The notes beneath the pieces are model-generated. The model worked only from the letters and a program-made list of their open reading frames with translations, was not told the DNA's origin and did no database searches. Shown in pieces: positions 1-5,843 of a stretch of 6,453 nucleotides of DNA (position 1 is its first letter; every line of letters starts with the position of its first letter). Source of the DNA: an uncultured Microcaldota archaeon (GTDB lineage Archaea; Micrarchaeota; Micrarchaeia; Anstonellales; Bilamarchaeaceae); contig CAILMU010000065.1 of assembly GCA_903835325.1 (NCBI GenBank), positions 1-6,453 on the forward strand. The letters run 5' to 3'. The position numbers and the translations under genes were made by a program.

Positions 1-380
1 CCCAAAGCCCCTGCCCGGATGACTTCACGGAGTATGTAGTGCAATACCGCGCGTATCTTCTTGCCCATCTCGATGTATTTCACCGCGCGTTTGGCTACCA
101 GCCTCGGCTCCAGGAACGGCTCCCGGACTTCCACGACGCTTATCTGCGGGTTCTCGATCTTGAATTCCCGTTTTATCGTCTCTGTGAGCTCGTTGATGAG
201 TTTCCCCTTCTTGCCGATTATCCTGGCCGGGTTCGTCACCTCGAGGGTGATCCTGGTCACCAGCGGAGTCCTCTGGATGTCGACGTTGGCGAGACCCGCC
301 CGGTCGAGCTTCTCCTCGAGGAATTTCATGATCTTGTATTTGCCGATAGGCTCGTCGATCAATTTCTCCTGGTAAAGCAT
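1..380 (-). CDS. rps3: Small-subunit ribosomal protein uS3 (S3), N-terminal part, cut by window edge
   Basis: This is the N-terminal 126 residues of uS3, a protein of the 30S head at the mRNA entry channel; the remainder lies beyond base 1. The fragment covers the KH domain: the stretch DIQRTPLVTRI (residues 34-44) is followed by the RNA-binding GKKG loop (residues 56-59 in ARIIGKKGKLINEL), then the strand ISVVEV and the VAKRAVKYIEMGKKIR helix. That is the normal archaeal order. I place the start at the ATG of 380-378 because a GGTGAT Shine-Dalgarno sits 5 bases upstream and an in-frame TGA (the uL22 stop, 389-387) lies only three codons before it. A frame beginning at the neighbouring ATG (384-382) gives a charge-rich, non-homologous protein and is wrong. 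The gene follows uL22 with 6 bases between stop and start and is probably translationally coupled to it. The family assignment is secure from conserved motifs. Confidence 0.96.
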   Translation of the reverse strand, partial: MLYQEKLIDEPIGKYKIMKFLEEKLDRAGLANVDIQRTPLVTRITLEVTNPARIIGKKGKLINELTETIKREFKIENPQISVVEVREPFLEPRLVAKRAVKYIEMGKKIRAVLHYILREVIRAGAL

Positions 381-385
381 CCATA

Positions 386-391
386 ATCACC
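386..391 (-). promoter_or_regulatory. Shine-Dalgarno of uS3 containing the uL22 stop codon
   Basis: GGTGAT is complementary to the archaeal 16S 3' end (AUCACCUCC type) and lies 5 bases before the uS3 ATG. Its internal TGA is the stop codon of uL22. It decides the uS3 start and suggests that ribosomes ending uL22 reinitiate on uS3. Confidence 0.75.
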
Positions 392-1112
392 TTTTCTTCT
401 CCTCTCCGTGCTGGTGAGGCATCTCGGGTTTCTTTCCCTTCTCCATATTAAGCTCCTTCTCCACTTCGTGCTTGTGCTCGTGCTCGGTTATGCCCTCGTC
501 CTTCAGCGTATCTTGCGGAGGGGCCGGGGCTTTTGCCGCTTCACCGACAACCGGCTGCTTCTCAGCAGGTTTCGGAGCCGCCTCAGAAGTTTTCGGAGCG
601 GAAATCTGCTTGCCCGAAACCTTGGCTGAACCGGTTTTCTTGGCAGGAGCCTTCACGTTCACTCCTTTCGGGACGCCTGTCCCTTTGAGGATTATCTCGA
701 TCCGGGATGTCACGAGGTTGGATTTCGAGCGGCGCCCTTTCGATGAGAGCCGGGGGTATATCTCCTTCATGTTCGCGCTGGCGACAGCGACCGTCAAATC
801 GTCGCCGATCCCGACGACTTTCGCGTTCGCGATTGCGCTCTGGAGCGTCTTCAGCACGAAACCTGCGGCCTTCTCCGGGTACCTGCCCTTCCTTCCGCCA
901 AGTTCCCGGCGGTGGCCGAGCTTCTTGTTGTGGCTCCGGTAGAGCACAGCGACCTCGCCGAGCGCTGCTTTTTCGAGGAAAGCGACCGCGGATGCGGCCT
1001 TCTTTCCCCTTATGCTGGAGCAGACCTGGGTGAGGTCCCGGTAAGATGCGTTCACGCCTTCGGTGCGCGCGTGGGCGCATTCGTCCTTGATATCGCTGGT
1101 GTATCCTTTCAT
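387..1112 (-). CDS. rpl22: Large-subunit ribosomal protein uL22 (L22) with long C-terminal tail
   Basis: uL22 binds 23S rRNA and its beta-hairpin lines the peptide exit tunnel. Of 241 residues, about 1-143 form the family core: the N-terminal helical part with YRDLTQVCSSIRGKK, the segment HRRELGGRKGRYPEKAA, the helix FVLKTLQSAIANAK, and a C-terminal hairpin rich in Arg/Lys (RLSSKGRRSKSN) ending in SRIEIILKG. Archaeal uL22 is usually around 150 residues, so roughly 95 residues are extra: a Lys/Ala/Pro-rich stretch, then an acidic part with five histidines (EHEHKHEVE and MPHQHGEEKK, residues 210-239). The start is taken as ATG 1112-1110. An in-frame GTG three codons earlier (1121-1119) overlaps the uS19 stop, but it belongs to the AGTGAT ribosome site 4 bases before the ATG, matching the layout at the uL4 and uS3 starts. 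Identity is secure; the tail's role is unknown. Confidence 0.94.
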   Translation of the reverse strand: MKGYTSDIKDECAHARTEGVNASYRDLTQVCSSIRGKKAASAVAFLEKAALGEVAVLYRSHNKKLGHRRELGGRKGRYPEKAAGFVLKTLQSAIANAKVVGIGDDLTVAVASANMKEIYPRLSSKGRRSKSNLVTSRIEIILKGTGVPKGVNVKAPAKKTGSAKVSGKQISAPKTSEAAPKPAEKQPVVGEAAKAPAPPQDTLKDEGITEHEHKHEVEKELNMEKGKKPEMPHQHGEEKKR

Positions 1113-1116
1113 GGGA

Positions 1117-1122
1117 ATCACT
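1117..1122 (-). promoter_or_regulatory. Shine-Dalgarno of uL22 containing the uS19 stop codon
   Basis: AGTGAT (one mismatch to GGTGAT) lies 4 bases before ATG 1112 and includes the uS19 TGA at 1120-1118. This favours the ATG over the upstream GTG as the uL22 start. Confidence 0.55.
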
Positions 1123-1513
1123 TCAGCGGGACGAACTTCGAGCCCCTTGTGGCCCCGACACCGGGACCGGAGTGCAACACCCTCGACGTCGTATGGGAGA
1201 AATCCCCTAAACGCCTACCGACCTTGTTTATCGTTATCTCGATGCGCTTGAACTCCTTGCCGTTGTGGATGCCGAACGTCAGGCCGACCCACTCTGGAAG
1301 GATCACAGCTTCGCGGATATGCGTCTTGATTATCTTCTTCGGGTTCGTCCTCTTCACCTTCCTGACCTCCTCGATGAAGATCTTGAGCCGCGGATTGAAC
1401 TTCAGCCGCAGAAGCGTCCTGCGCTCCCGGGAATGTATCTTCTTCAGGAACTCGTCATAGGGAAGCGAGGCTATATGCTCCTCGTCGATCCCCTTCCAGC
1501 TGTCTTTTTTCAT
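1118..1513 (-). CDS. rps19: Small-subunit ribosomal protein uS19 (S19)
   Basis: uS19 sits in the 30S head with uS13 and contacts the A-site finger and tRNA. The 131-residue protein has the standard archaeal arrangement: a helical N-terminus (DSWKGIDEEHIASLPYDEFLKKI) and an Arg-rich RERRTLLR segment (29-36), then the conserved core IKTHIREAVILPEWVGLTFGI (62-82), NGKEF, and the family signature GPGVGATRGSKFVPLK at the very C-terminus (116-131). Length is normal for archaea (about 130-150). ATG 1513-1511 is the only sensible start; an AGGAGTGA ribosome site immediately follows the uL2 stop, with somewhat long spacing of about 9-12 bases. It lies 16 bases after uL2, and its stop is embedded in the ribosome site of uL22. 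Confidence 0.97.
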   Translation of the reverse strand: MKKDSWKGIDEEHIASLPYDEFLKKIHSRERRTLLRLKFNPRLKIFIEEVRKVKRTNPKKIIKTHIREAVILPEWVGLTFGIHNGKEFKRIEITINKVGRRLGDFSHTTSRVLHSGPGVGATRGSKFVPLK

Positions 1514-1529
1514 ATAATCAACTCACTCC

Positions 1530-2291
1530 TCACTTCTGCTCCTTGGCCTGGGCTTCCAGAGCCTTCTTGCCCTTGCGGCGACCTGTCGATCTGGCTGCGA
1601 TGTGCCCGACCTTCCCTCCTGGCGGAGTGCCGCGCGCGACCGTCGTCGGCTTTCCGACGTGGTGCTGCTTCCCTCCGTGCGGGTGGTTGTAAGCGGACTG
1701 GTGGACACCTCTTGGCACCGGCCAGAGCTTGTTGCGGGCGGTCATCTTGAACCATTGGTTGCCGGCCTTCAGCATGGGCTTCTCGAGCCTGCCTCCGCCT
1801 GCGATGACTCCAAGCTGCGCCCTGCACTCGTTGGATAATATGATAGTGGATTTGCTCGGAAGCTTCACATAGACGATCTTCCCTTCTTTCGCCACGATGT
1901 TGGCGTAGGAACCAGGGGTCTTGACCATCTTGCCTCCGTCTCCGGGCTTCATCTCTATATTGAATATATAAGCGCCATCCGGGAGCCTGTACAACGGCAC
2001 CACACTACCGGCTTTTAGTTTCGCCTGGGCCCCCATGTTCACAGGGTCGCCTATAGCTATCCCTTCCGGCGCAAGCAGATGGGTGACCTCGTTGTTCTCG
2101 AATACGACCTTCATCAATAATGCCGAGCGGGACGGATCATCCACGAAATCCAGCACCTTGCCTGAAAGCACCCCGGTCTTCTCGATATCGTCATACGACC
2201 TGAACCGGAGGTCGACCTTGAACCTCTTCTTCGGAGAGCGGTACCTCGGCGATCCGCGCCCCCTTTTCTGCTGTTTTAGCCGTTTACCCAT
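1530..2291 (-). CDS. rpl2: Large-subunit ribosomal protein uL2 (L2)
   Basis: uL2 is one of the largest rRNA-binding proteins of the 50S subunit, needed for subunit association and for the peptidyl-transferase region. The 253-residue protein begins with the basic MGKRLKQQKRGRGSPRYRSP tail, continues through the OB-fold-like domain (about 35-120, with EGIAIGDPVNMG and MKPGDGGKMVKTPGSYANIV) and the SH3-like C-terminal domain (LGVIAGGGRLEKPMLKAGNQW). The conserved loop NHPHGGKQHHVGKP (202-215) contains the HPHGG motif whose histidine is implicated in bacterial peptidyl transfer. Length is typical for archaea (about 240). ATG 2291-2289 is preceded by AGGGGT with 6-base spacing. It is separated from uL23 by 22 bases, the widest gap in this operon, and followed by uS19. 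Nothing is missing from the core. Confidence 0.98.
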   Translation of the reverse strand: MGKRLKQQKRGRGSPRYRSPKKRFKVDLRFRSYDDIEKTGVLSGKVLDFVDDPSRSALLMKVVFENNEVTHLLAPEGIAIGDPVNMGAQAKLKAGSVVPLYRLPDGAYIFNIEMKPGDGGKMVKTPGSYANIVAKEGKIVYVKLPSKSTIILSNECRAQLGVIAGGGRLEKPMLKAGNQWFKMTARNKLWPVPRGVHQSAYNHPHGGKQHHVGKPTTVARGTPPGGKVGHIAARSTGRRKGKKALEAQAKEQK

Positions 2292-2313
2292 AAGTATACC
2301 CCTATGCGAGCAT

Positions 2314-2565
2314 CTACGCTATCATCTTCAGTTTCGTCGCGACATCGTCCGCCTTGTATTCCTTGCTCAAGCGTATGTGCGCGTGCTTCTTGCCGTCCGG
2401 TGTTATGAGCGTCTTGACGTTCAAGACTTTCACCGAGAATAATTTCTCGAACTCGTCCGAGATCTGCTTCTTGGTCGAGTCTTTCTGGACCTCGAAAGTC
2501 AGCGTGTTCTCGTACTCGATCTTGTTGATCGCCTTCTCCGTCTTTATCGGTGAGATCAGTATCAT
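2314..2565 (-). CDS. rpl23: Large-subunit ribosomal protein uL23 (L23), short archaeal form
   Basis: uL23 lies at the peptide exit tunnel, where it forms the docking site for the signal recognition particle and other nascent-chain factors. The 83-residue protein matches the short archaeal form: PIKTEKAINKIEYENTLTFEV at the N-terminus (residues 6-26), the helix KKQISDEFEKLFSVKV, then VKTLITPDGKKHAHIRL with the basic loop, and a final ADDVATKLKMIA helix. The ATG (2565-2563) overlaps the uL4 stop in an ATGA arrangement, so translation is probably coupled. GAGGT lies 7 bases upstream inside the end of uL4. The stop is TAG at 2316-2314. Confidence 0.96.
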   Translation of the reverse strand: MILISPIKTEKAINKIEYENTLTFEVQKDSTKKQISDEFEKLFSVKVLNVKTLITPDGKKHAHIRLSKEYKADDVATKLKMIA

Positions 2566-3311
2566 ACCACAAACCTCTTTGCTAGTTCCGGAAGCGCGTT
2601 CTCGGAGAACAGCGTGAGCCGTCCTGCGTGCGTGCCTGGCGCCAGGTGCATGACCTTCAGGTCGCTGACCTTGACCACATCGACGCCTGCGATATTGGCC
2701 GCTGCTTTGAGGACTTTCCCGTCCGAGACCACGATGAGCGGCGCCTTCGTGCCGTTCCGTTTAGCCTTCTCGAGCAGTTTGAGCAGGTTGAGCGACTCGA
2801 GGACCTTCATCACATCCTTGGTTTTCGAGAGCTTCTCGAAGCTATTCTCCATGACGATCGGGAGCGAGACGCCTATCTCGTCGTTCGAGCGGCTTGTGAC
2901 GCTTTTGCGGTCGGCGCTGAATGCGAGCGCGCTCGCGAGCGCCAGCATCCCCTCTTTCGGGTTTATGAACTCGATTATCTTCTTGGCCGATTTCGGCGGA
3001 TGCGCCCTGCGCCCCCGGACCGCATGCGGGACCCGCTTCACTTTCCCCAGCTGCCCTTTCGGCAGGACCTCGTGCGGGAGGTGCGGGATGCCCTTGTTTT
3101 TGACGGCACCGAAATCGTCCTTGCGTCCGCGGTATCGGGCGCTCGTGTTGAGGCCGGCCCACCGGTATGCGCCTTTGGGCTGGTAGAGCATGCTCTCTTC
3201 GCTCAGGACAGCCCGTTTTATCAGGTCGGCCCTGTGCGGCGTCTCGAAGACATGCGGAAGATCCACCTGTCTTACGACCTTTCCTTCACAAGAATATACG
3301 CTTGCTTTCAT
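2562..3311 (-). CDS. rpl4: Large-subunit ribosomal protein uL4 (L4)
   Basis: uL4 is an early-assembly 50S protein whose extended loop reaches the exit tunnel constriction. The 249-residue protein has an N-terminal alpha/beta part (VYSCEGKVVRQVDLPHVFETPHRADLIKRAV), an extended Gly/Arg/Lys-rich loop (about 55-105) ending in the archaeal signature GRRAHPPKSAKK (100-111), and a C-terminal Rossmann-like part with PLIVVSDGKVLKAAANIAGVDVV and HLAPGTHAGRL. Length is usual for archaea (about 250). Three in-frame candidates exist (GTG 3320, ATG 3317, ATG 3311). I choose 3311 because AGGTGAT ends 4 bases before it, the same layout as at uL22 and uS3; the other two lie inside or abut that site. The gene overlaps uL23 by four bases. 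Confidence 0.96.
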   Translation of the reverse strand: MKASVYSCEGKVVRQVDLPHVFETPHRADLIKRAVLSEESMLYQPKGAYRWAGLNTSARYRGRKDDFGAVKNKGIPHLPHEVLPKGQLGKVKRVPHAVRGRRAHPPKSAKKIIEFINPKEGMLALASALAFSADRKSVTSRSNDEIGVSLPIVMENSFEKLSKTKDVMKVLESLNLLKLLEKAKRNGTKAPLIVVSDGKVLKAAANIAGVDVVKVSDLKVMHLAPGTHAGRLTLFSENALPELAKRFVV

Positions 3312-3315
3312 GATC

Positions 3316-3321
3316 ATCACC
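3316..3321 (-). promoter_or_regulatory. Shine-Dalgarno of uL4 containing the uL3 stop codon
   Basis: GGTGAT (within AGGTGAT) lies 4 bases before ATG 3311; its TGA (3319-3317) is the uL3 stop. It selects ATG 3311 over the upstream GTG and ATG and points to coupled translation of uL3 and uL4. Confidence 0.75.
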
Positions 3322-4306
3322 TTGGAAGCTTGGCGACGAAAGTCGTCTGCAGATCCTTCTGCGGGCCGCCCGCCCTAACCGCCAGCCTCAATTTGATAAG
3401 CCGCTTCGTCGGACCCGGAACCGAGCCCTTCAGCAACACAAAATCGTTCAACACAAAACCGTAGTGCGGGAATCCGCACACCGGGTTGATATCCTCGGGC
3501 TTCTCGCTTATCTTGAGGATGCGCTTGTTCAGCTCCGTCCTCCTGTGATAGCCCGTCTGGCCAGCCTGCGGGACCGTATATAATACATACGCCGGGTGCC
3601 ATTGGCCGAGCGTACCCACGTGCCTTCTTTTCCCTGTGGCTTTCCTCCTCTGGATAGAGACGCCGAACCGTTTCACCGGGCCCTGCCAGCCTTTTCCTTT
3701 GCTGACCGAGACGACATCGACGTGCTCGCCGCTCTTGAATACATCAGATGCGCGTATCTCTTTTCCTATCATGGATTTCGCGAACTCCAGCTTCTCCTTC
3801 GCGTCTTTCCCACCGCAACCGATCTCCATCTTCTCGATGTGCTTCTTGCCGATCTTGGTTTTCGAAGGCATCGCGTAGACGAGCAGGCGGACATCGTCGG
3901 CATCAGCCTCGCTGAACTTGTTCTCATCCTTCTTGGCATCCCCACCAGGCTTCTGAGCGCCCTCGCCGGGCTTCTTCGCCTTTGTGAAGCCGACGAGTTT
4001 CAGTATGCGCTCCTCGGCCGTCAAGATGTCGCAGCAAGAATTCAAGTTCTTGTAGCACCTGACTCCGTAGACGGTCAGCGGCGGGACTTCTATGACTGTC
4101 GCCGGGCTGACTATCTCCTGCCCCTTTGTCGGCGACTCTGTGTCATCGACGTAGGCGCAGTGGGTCATCCCGACCTTGTAGCCGGCAAAACCCATGACGC
4201 GCTTGTCTGTGCATCCCTGCCAGTAGACGTTCAGATTCTGGCTTTCCGCCCTCTTCCTCGGCCTGTGGGCCATCGAACCCCGTCGGGGTCTCCTGATGTC
4301 AGTCAC
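3317..4306 (-). CDS. rpl3: Large-subunit ribosomal protein uL3 (L3)
   Basis: uL3 is an early-binding 50S protein whose loop reaches the peptidyl-transferase centre. The 329-residue protein shows the archaeal/eukaryotic layout: N-terminal RRPRRGSMAHRPRKRA (5-20), GFAGYKVGMTH (39-49), the beta-barrel entry VSKGKGWQGPVKRFGV (201-216), the loop GQWHPAYVLYTVPQAGQTGYHRRTELNKRI (234-263), and a C-terminal VPGPTKRLIKLR segment. A Lys/Gly/Glu-rich stretch (about 110-138) looks like a species-specific insertion. The start is GTG 4306-4304: an in-frame TAA immediately precedes it, AAAGGTG lies 6 bases upstream, and the next ATG (residue 12) would cut into the conserved RRPRRGS motif. It is the first ribosomal gene of the cluster in this window and is preceded by a long non-coding stretch. 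Confidence 0.97.
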   Translation of the reverse strand: MTDIRRPRRGSMAHRPRKRAESQNLNVYWQGCTDKRVMGFAGYKVGMTHCAYVDDTESPTKGQEIVSPATVIEVPPLTVYGVRCYKNLNSCCDILTAEERILKLVGFTKAKKPGEGAQKPGGDAKKDENKFSEADADDVRLLVYAMPSKTKIGKKHIEKMEIGCGGKDAKEKLEFAKSMIGKEIRASDVFKSGEHVDVVSVSKGKGWQGPVKRFGVSIQRRKATGKRRHVGTLGQWHPAYVLYTVPQAGQTGYHRRTELNKRILKISEKPEDINPVCGFPHYGFVLNDFVLLKGSVPGPTKRLIKLRLAVRAGGPQKDLQTTFVAKLPR

Positions 4307-4312
4307 TTATAA

Positions 4313-4319
4313 CACCTTT
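4313..4319 (-). promoter_or_regulatory. Shine-Dalgarno of uL3 supporting a GTG start
   Basis: AAAGGTG lies 6 bases before GTG 4306 and pairs with the archaeal anti-Shine-Dalgarno. With the TAA directly before the GTG, it fixes this uncommon start codon. Confidence 0.65.
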
Positions 4320-4347
4320 CAATCTATTGCGTTGCCCGATTTGTTTT

Positions 4348-4425
4348 TCAGGGATATGCTTGAAGCAAATCCCCTACGGATTCGGGACCCCGAAGATTCA
4401 TCCTCGAAGTGCAGACTATGTCTGC
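4348..4425 (-). promoter_or_regulatory. Structured leader upstream of uL3: chain of small hairpins
   Basis: In the non-coding stretch before uL3 the minus-strand RNA can form, in order: GCAGAC-ATA-GTCTGC (4425-4411, perfect 6 bp); CGAGGA-TGAA-TCTTCG (4406-4391, 6 bp with one G-U); TTCGG-GGTC-CCGAA (4394-4381, 5 bp); AATCC-GTAGG-GGATT (4382-4368, 5 bp); and a two-part stem with GGGAT pairing ATCCC around TGCT-TCA-AGCA (about 4373-4351). Neighbouring stems after the first share bases, so they are alternatives. The G-U pair works only for a minus-strand transcript. Such a leader could host feedback control by a ribosomal protein, as known for several ribosomal operons, but no specific known motif is recognised and short stems occur by chance. 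Confidence 0.35.
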
Positions 4426-4469
4426 CGCGCCGGAAACAATTGGATATTTGAGAAATATAGAGAGAAAGA

Positions 4470-4477
4470 TTTAAAAA
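4470..4477 (-). promoter_or_regulatory. Candidate TATA box of the ribosomal protein operon
   Basis: TTTTTAAA on the minus strand lies about 165 bases before uL3. The same nine bases ATTTTTAAA recur before the lipoprotein gene. Archaeal initiation about 25 bases downstream would give a start near 4447 and a leader of about 140 bases holding the hairpins. A TATATTT at 4459-4453 is an alternative box. No convincing BRE is seen. Confidence 0.4.
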
Positions 4478-4512
4478 TCAGATGATGGGCGAGGGCGAGA
4501 ATAACCGAATAG

Positions 4513-4518
4513 AAAAAA
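4513..4518 (-). terminator. T-run terminator candidate after the lipoprotein gene
   Basis: On the minus strand a run of six T (within GCTTTTTTCT) lies about 43 bases after the lipoprotein stop, in line with archaeal termination at U-runs. An imperfect stem (CGG-GG / CC-CCG around 4552-4530) precedes it. It separates the lipoprotein gene from the ribosomal promoter. Confidence 0.45.
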
Positions 4519-4560
4519 GCTGGGGATGACGGTCCGGCGTAAAATGGAACCGCGCGGGGC

Positions 4561-5715
4561 TCACTGCACAGGCTCGCTTTTGTTCACGGCCACTTCCCTT
4601 CTTGTCACCGAGACATCAAGGATGTTATCATCGTTATCCACCCTGTTCTTCCCGGGCTTCTTGACGTACCCCTTGACAGCGAACGACTGCATGGAATTGT
4701 TGAACTGCTCGAGGGCCGCGCCCCAGTCTTCGGATTTGTCCTTTGAATCGCCCGAGAGGGTGCCGACTGTCCCGCCGGCTTTCGCGATGTCATAAAGCGT
4801 CTGGCGGATGAGATCGCCCTTGCCTTCGCCCCTCATTTTGGTGTTCTTCACGAGCTCGTTGTAGTTGTCCTTGGTCATCTGGAGCACGATCTGGCGCTTC
4901 ATGCTGTGGGTGTCGGTGAATTCGATTATAACGTACGGCATGTTGTCCCGGAGGTTCTTGAGAACGCTCATCATCGGGGTCATCGGGCCTTCCACTTCCG
5001 TAGTGTTCATGCCGAGGCCGGGCAGGGTATCAAGAGGCCGGGCTTCGGATTGCTTGCTCGGCTTGTTTTTCTTCACCGGTGCAGCATGGGTCGGAGCCGG
5101 AGCAGGAACAGTTGATGTCGGGGGCGGTGGAGGCGCGGTGTATGCCGGTTCGGTTGCGGTTGATGCCGATGTCGCCAACGGGGCGGGCGCGGATTGGGCA
5201 GGCGCGCTTGGAGCTGTCGTTGCTGTCGCGCTTATCGGGCATTCGAAATCGATGGGTTTGTCCGCGCTTCCGAGTTTCGCAAGGGCCGAATCGATTGTTG
5301 CCGAGAGGATGCTTTTGATGAACAGGGCCTGGCCTTCGGATTTGTACCCCGCCCTTGCCGTCTCCACGACGTCATTGATGTAGCTGTCCGAGTATGAAAT
5401 CTCGACATATCCCTGTCCGACATAAGGCACCCTCATCTTGAAATCCTGGACCTGGCCGCCGATGACCTTCAATTGCTCGTTTTTTTGCATCTCGCCGTTC
5501 TTGACTTCGGCAGAGCACGAATAAGGCGTCTTGCTGGTGTTGATGACTTGAGGGGCTTGGGGGATCTGCGGACCGACTGCCACGCTGGCAGAGCATCCAG
5601 CTGCCAATGCGAGGACGGGTACGAATTTCGCGAATCTTGATATCCCAGTGTTCGCCGTAGCGTCCGCACCCTGTCTTTGAGCTGCCTGACCTTGAACGAA
5701 ATATGTCTGTTTCAT
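4561..5715 (-). CDS. Putative extracellular lipoprotein of unknown family
   Basis: I do not recognise the family. The 384-residue protein has a hydrophobic stretch FVPVLALAAGC (31-41) ending in a lipobox-like LAAGC, so Cys41 may be lipidated and the protein anchored outside the membrane. The 30 residues before it are unusually long for a signal peptide n-region. The mature part has a first domain (about 65-160) bracketed by its only two cysteines, Cys67 and Cys159, suggesting a disulfide; an Ala/Pro/Thr/Ser-rich linker (about 161-215, including a run of six prolines); a basic segment (VKKNKPSK); and a second alpha/beta-looking domain (about 245-352) with a polar tail. Three N-glycosylation sequons (NTS 59, NTT 237, NNS 339) fit surface exposure. 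The start ATG 5715-5713 follows a promoter box by about 35 bases, with only a weak AGTGGAT ribosome site. It lies between an S-layer gene and the ribosomal operon and is probably transcribed alone. An envelope role is inference. Confidence 0.75.
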   Translation of the reverse strand: MKQTYFVQGQAAQRQGADATANTGISRFAKFVPVLALAAGCSASVAVGPQIPQAPQVINTSKTPYSCSAEVKNGEMQKNEQLKVIGGQVQDFKMRVPYVGQGYVEISYSDSYINDVVETARAGYKSEGQALFIKSILSATIDSALAKLGSADKPIDFECPISATATTAPSAPAQSAPAPLATSASTATEPAYTAPPPPPTSTVPAPAPTHAAPVKKNKPSKQSEARPLDTLPGLGMNTTEVEGPMTPMMSVLKNLRDNMPYVIIEFTDTHSMKRQIVLQMTKDNYNELVKNTKMRGEGKGDLIRQTLYDIAKAGGTVGTLSGDSKDKSEDWGAALEQFNNSMQSFAVKGYVKKPGKNRVDNDDNILDVSVTRREVAVNKSEPVQ

Positions 5716-5746
5716 AATAATCCACTAAATGTAATATATAATAATG

Positions 5747-5754
5747 TTTAAAAA
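5747..5754 (-). promoter_or_regulatory. TATA box of the lipoprotein gene
   Basis: TTTTTAAA on the minus strand is centred about 35 bases before the ATG at 5715. Archaeal spacing predicts a start near 5725, leaving a leader of about ten bases with a weak AGTGGAT. A further AT-rich TATATATT (5740-5733) lies too close to the ATG to be the main box. Confidence 0.55.
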
Positions 5755-5787
5755 TGATTGGGAATTCGCGATAGAACACGAACGAAT

Positions 5788-5809
5788 GCGCTTCGAGCGC
5801 TTTCTAGAA
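5788..5809. repeat. Small palindromes in the spacer
   Basis: GCGCT-TCG-AGCGC (5788-5800) is a perfect 5-bp inverted repeat with a 3-base loop, followed at once by the palindrome TTCTAGAA (5802-5809). It lies between the S-layer terminator and the lipoprotein promoter. It could be an operator or part of the 3' end of the S-layer transcript, or chance; no function can be assigned. Confidence 0.3.
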
Positions 5810-5843
5810 GAAGAAATAGATTGATAAAGAAAAATGAAAAGGG

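Noticed and set aside
25..390. Minus-strand frame starting at ATG 384 across the start of uS3
   Set aside because: Its translation is Arg/Gly/Asp-rich and non-homologous, whereas the frame from ATG 380 gives the uS3 KH domain with GKKG.
2628..3464. Long open frame (278 codons) on the plus strand opposite uL4 and the end of uL3
   Set aside because: It is antisense to two well-conserved ribosomal genes; its Arg/Leu/Asp-rich translation has no recognisable motif and reflects the codon pattern of the opposite strand.
3596..4312. Plus-strand open frame of 238 codons opposite uL3
   Set aside because: Same situation: antisense to conserved uL3 with an unconvincing composition, so a shadow frame.
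4348..4401. 17-codon open frame (MNLRGPESV...) in the uL3 leader as a possible leader peptide
   Set aside because: The ATG has GAGG directly adjacent rather than at proper spacing, and the frame is short enough to be chance. It would need conservation in relatives.
4478..4530. Possible C/D-box guide RNA on the plus strand (ATGATGG near 4482, GATGACG near 4525)
   Set aside because: The C box has a mismatch and no CUGA D box follows, so the arrangement is incomplete.
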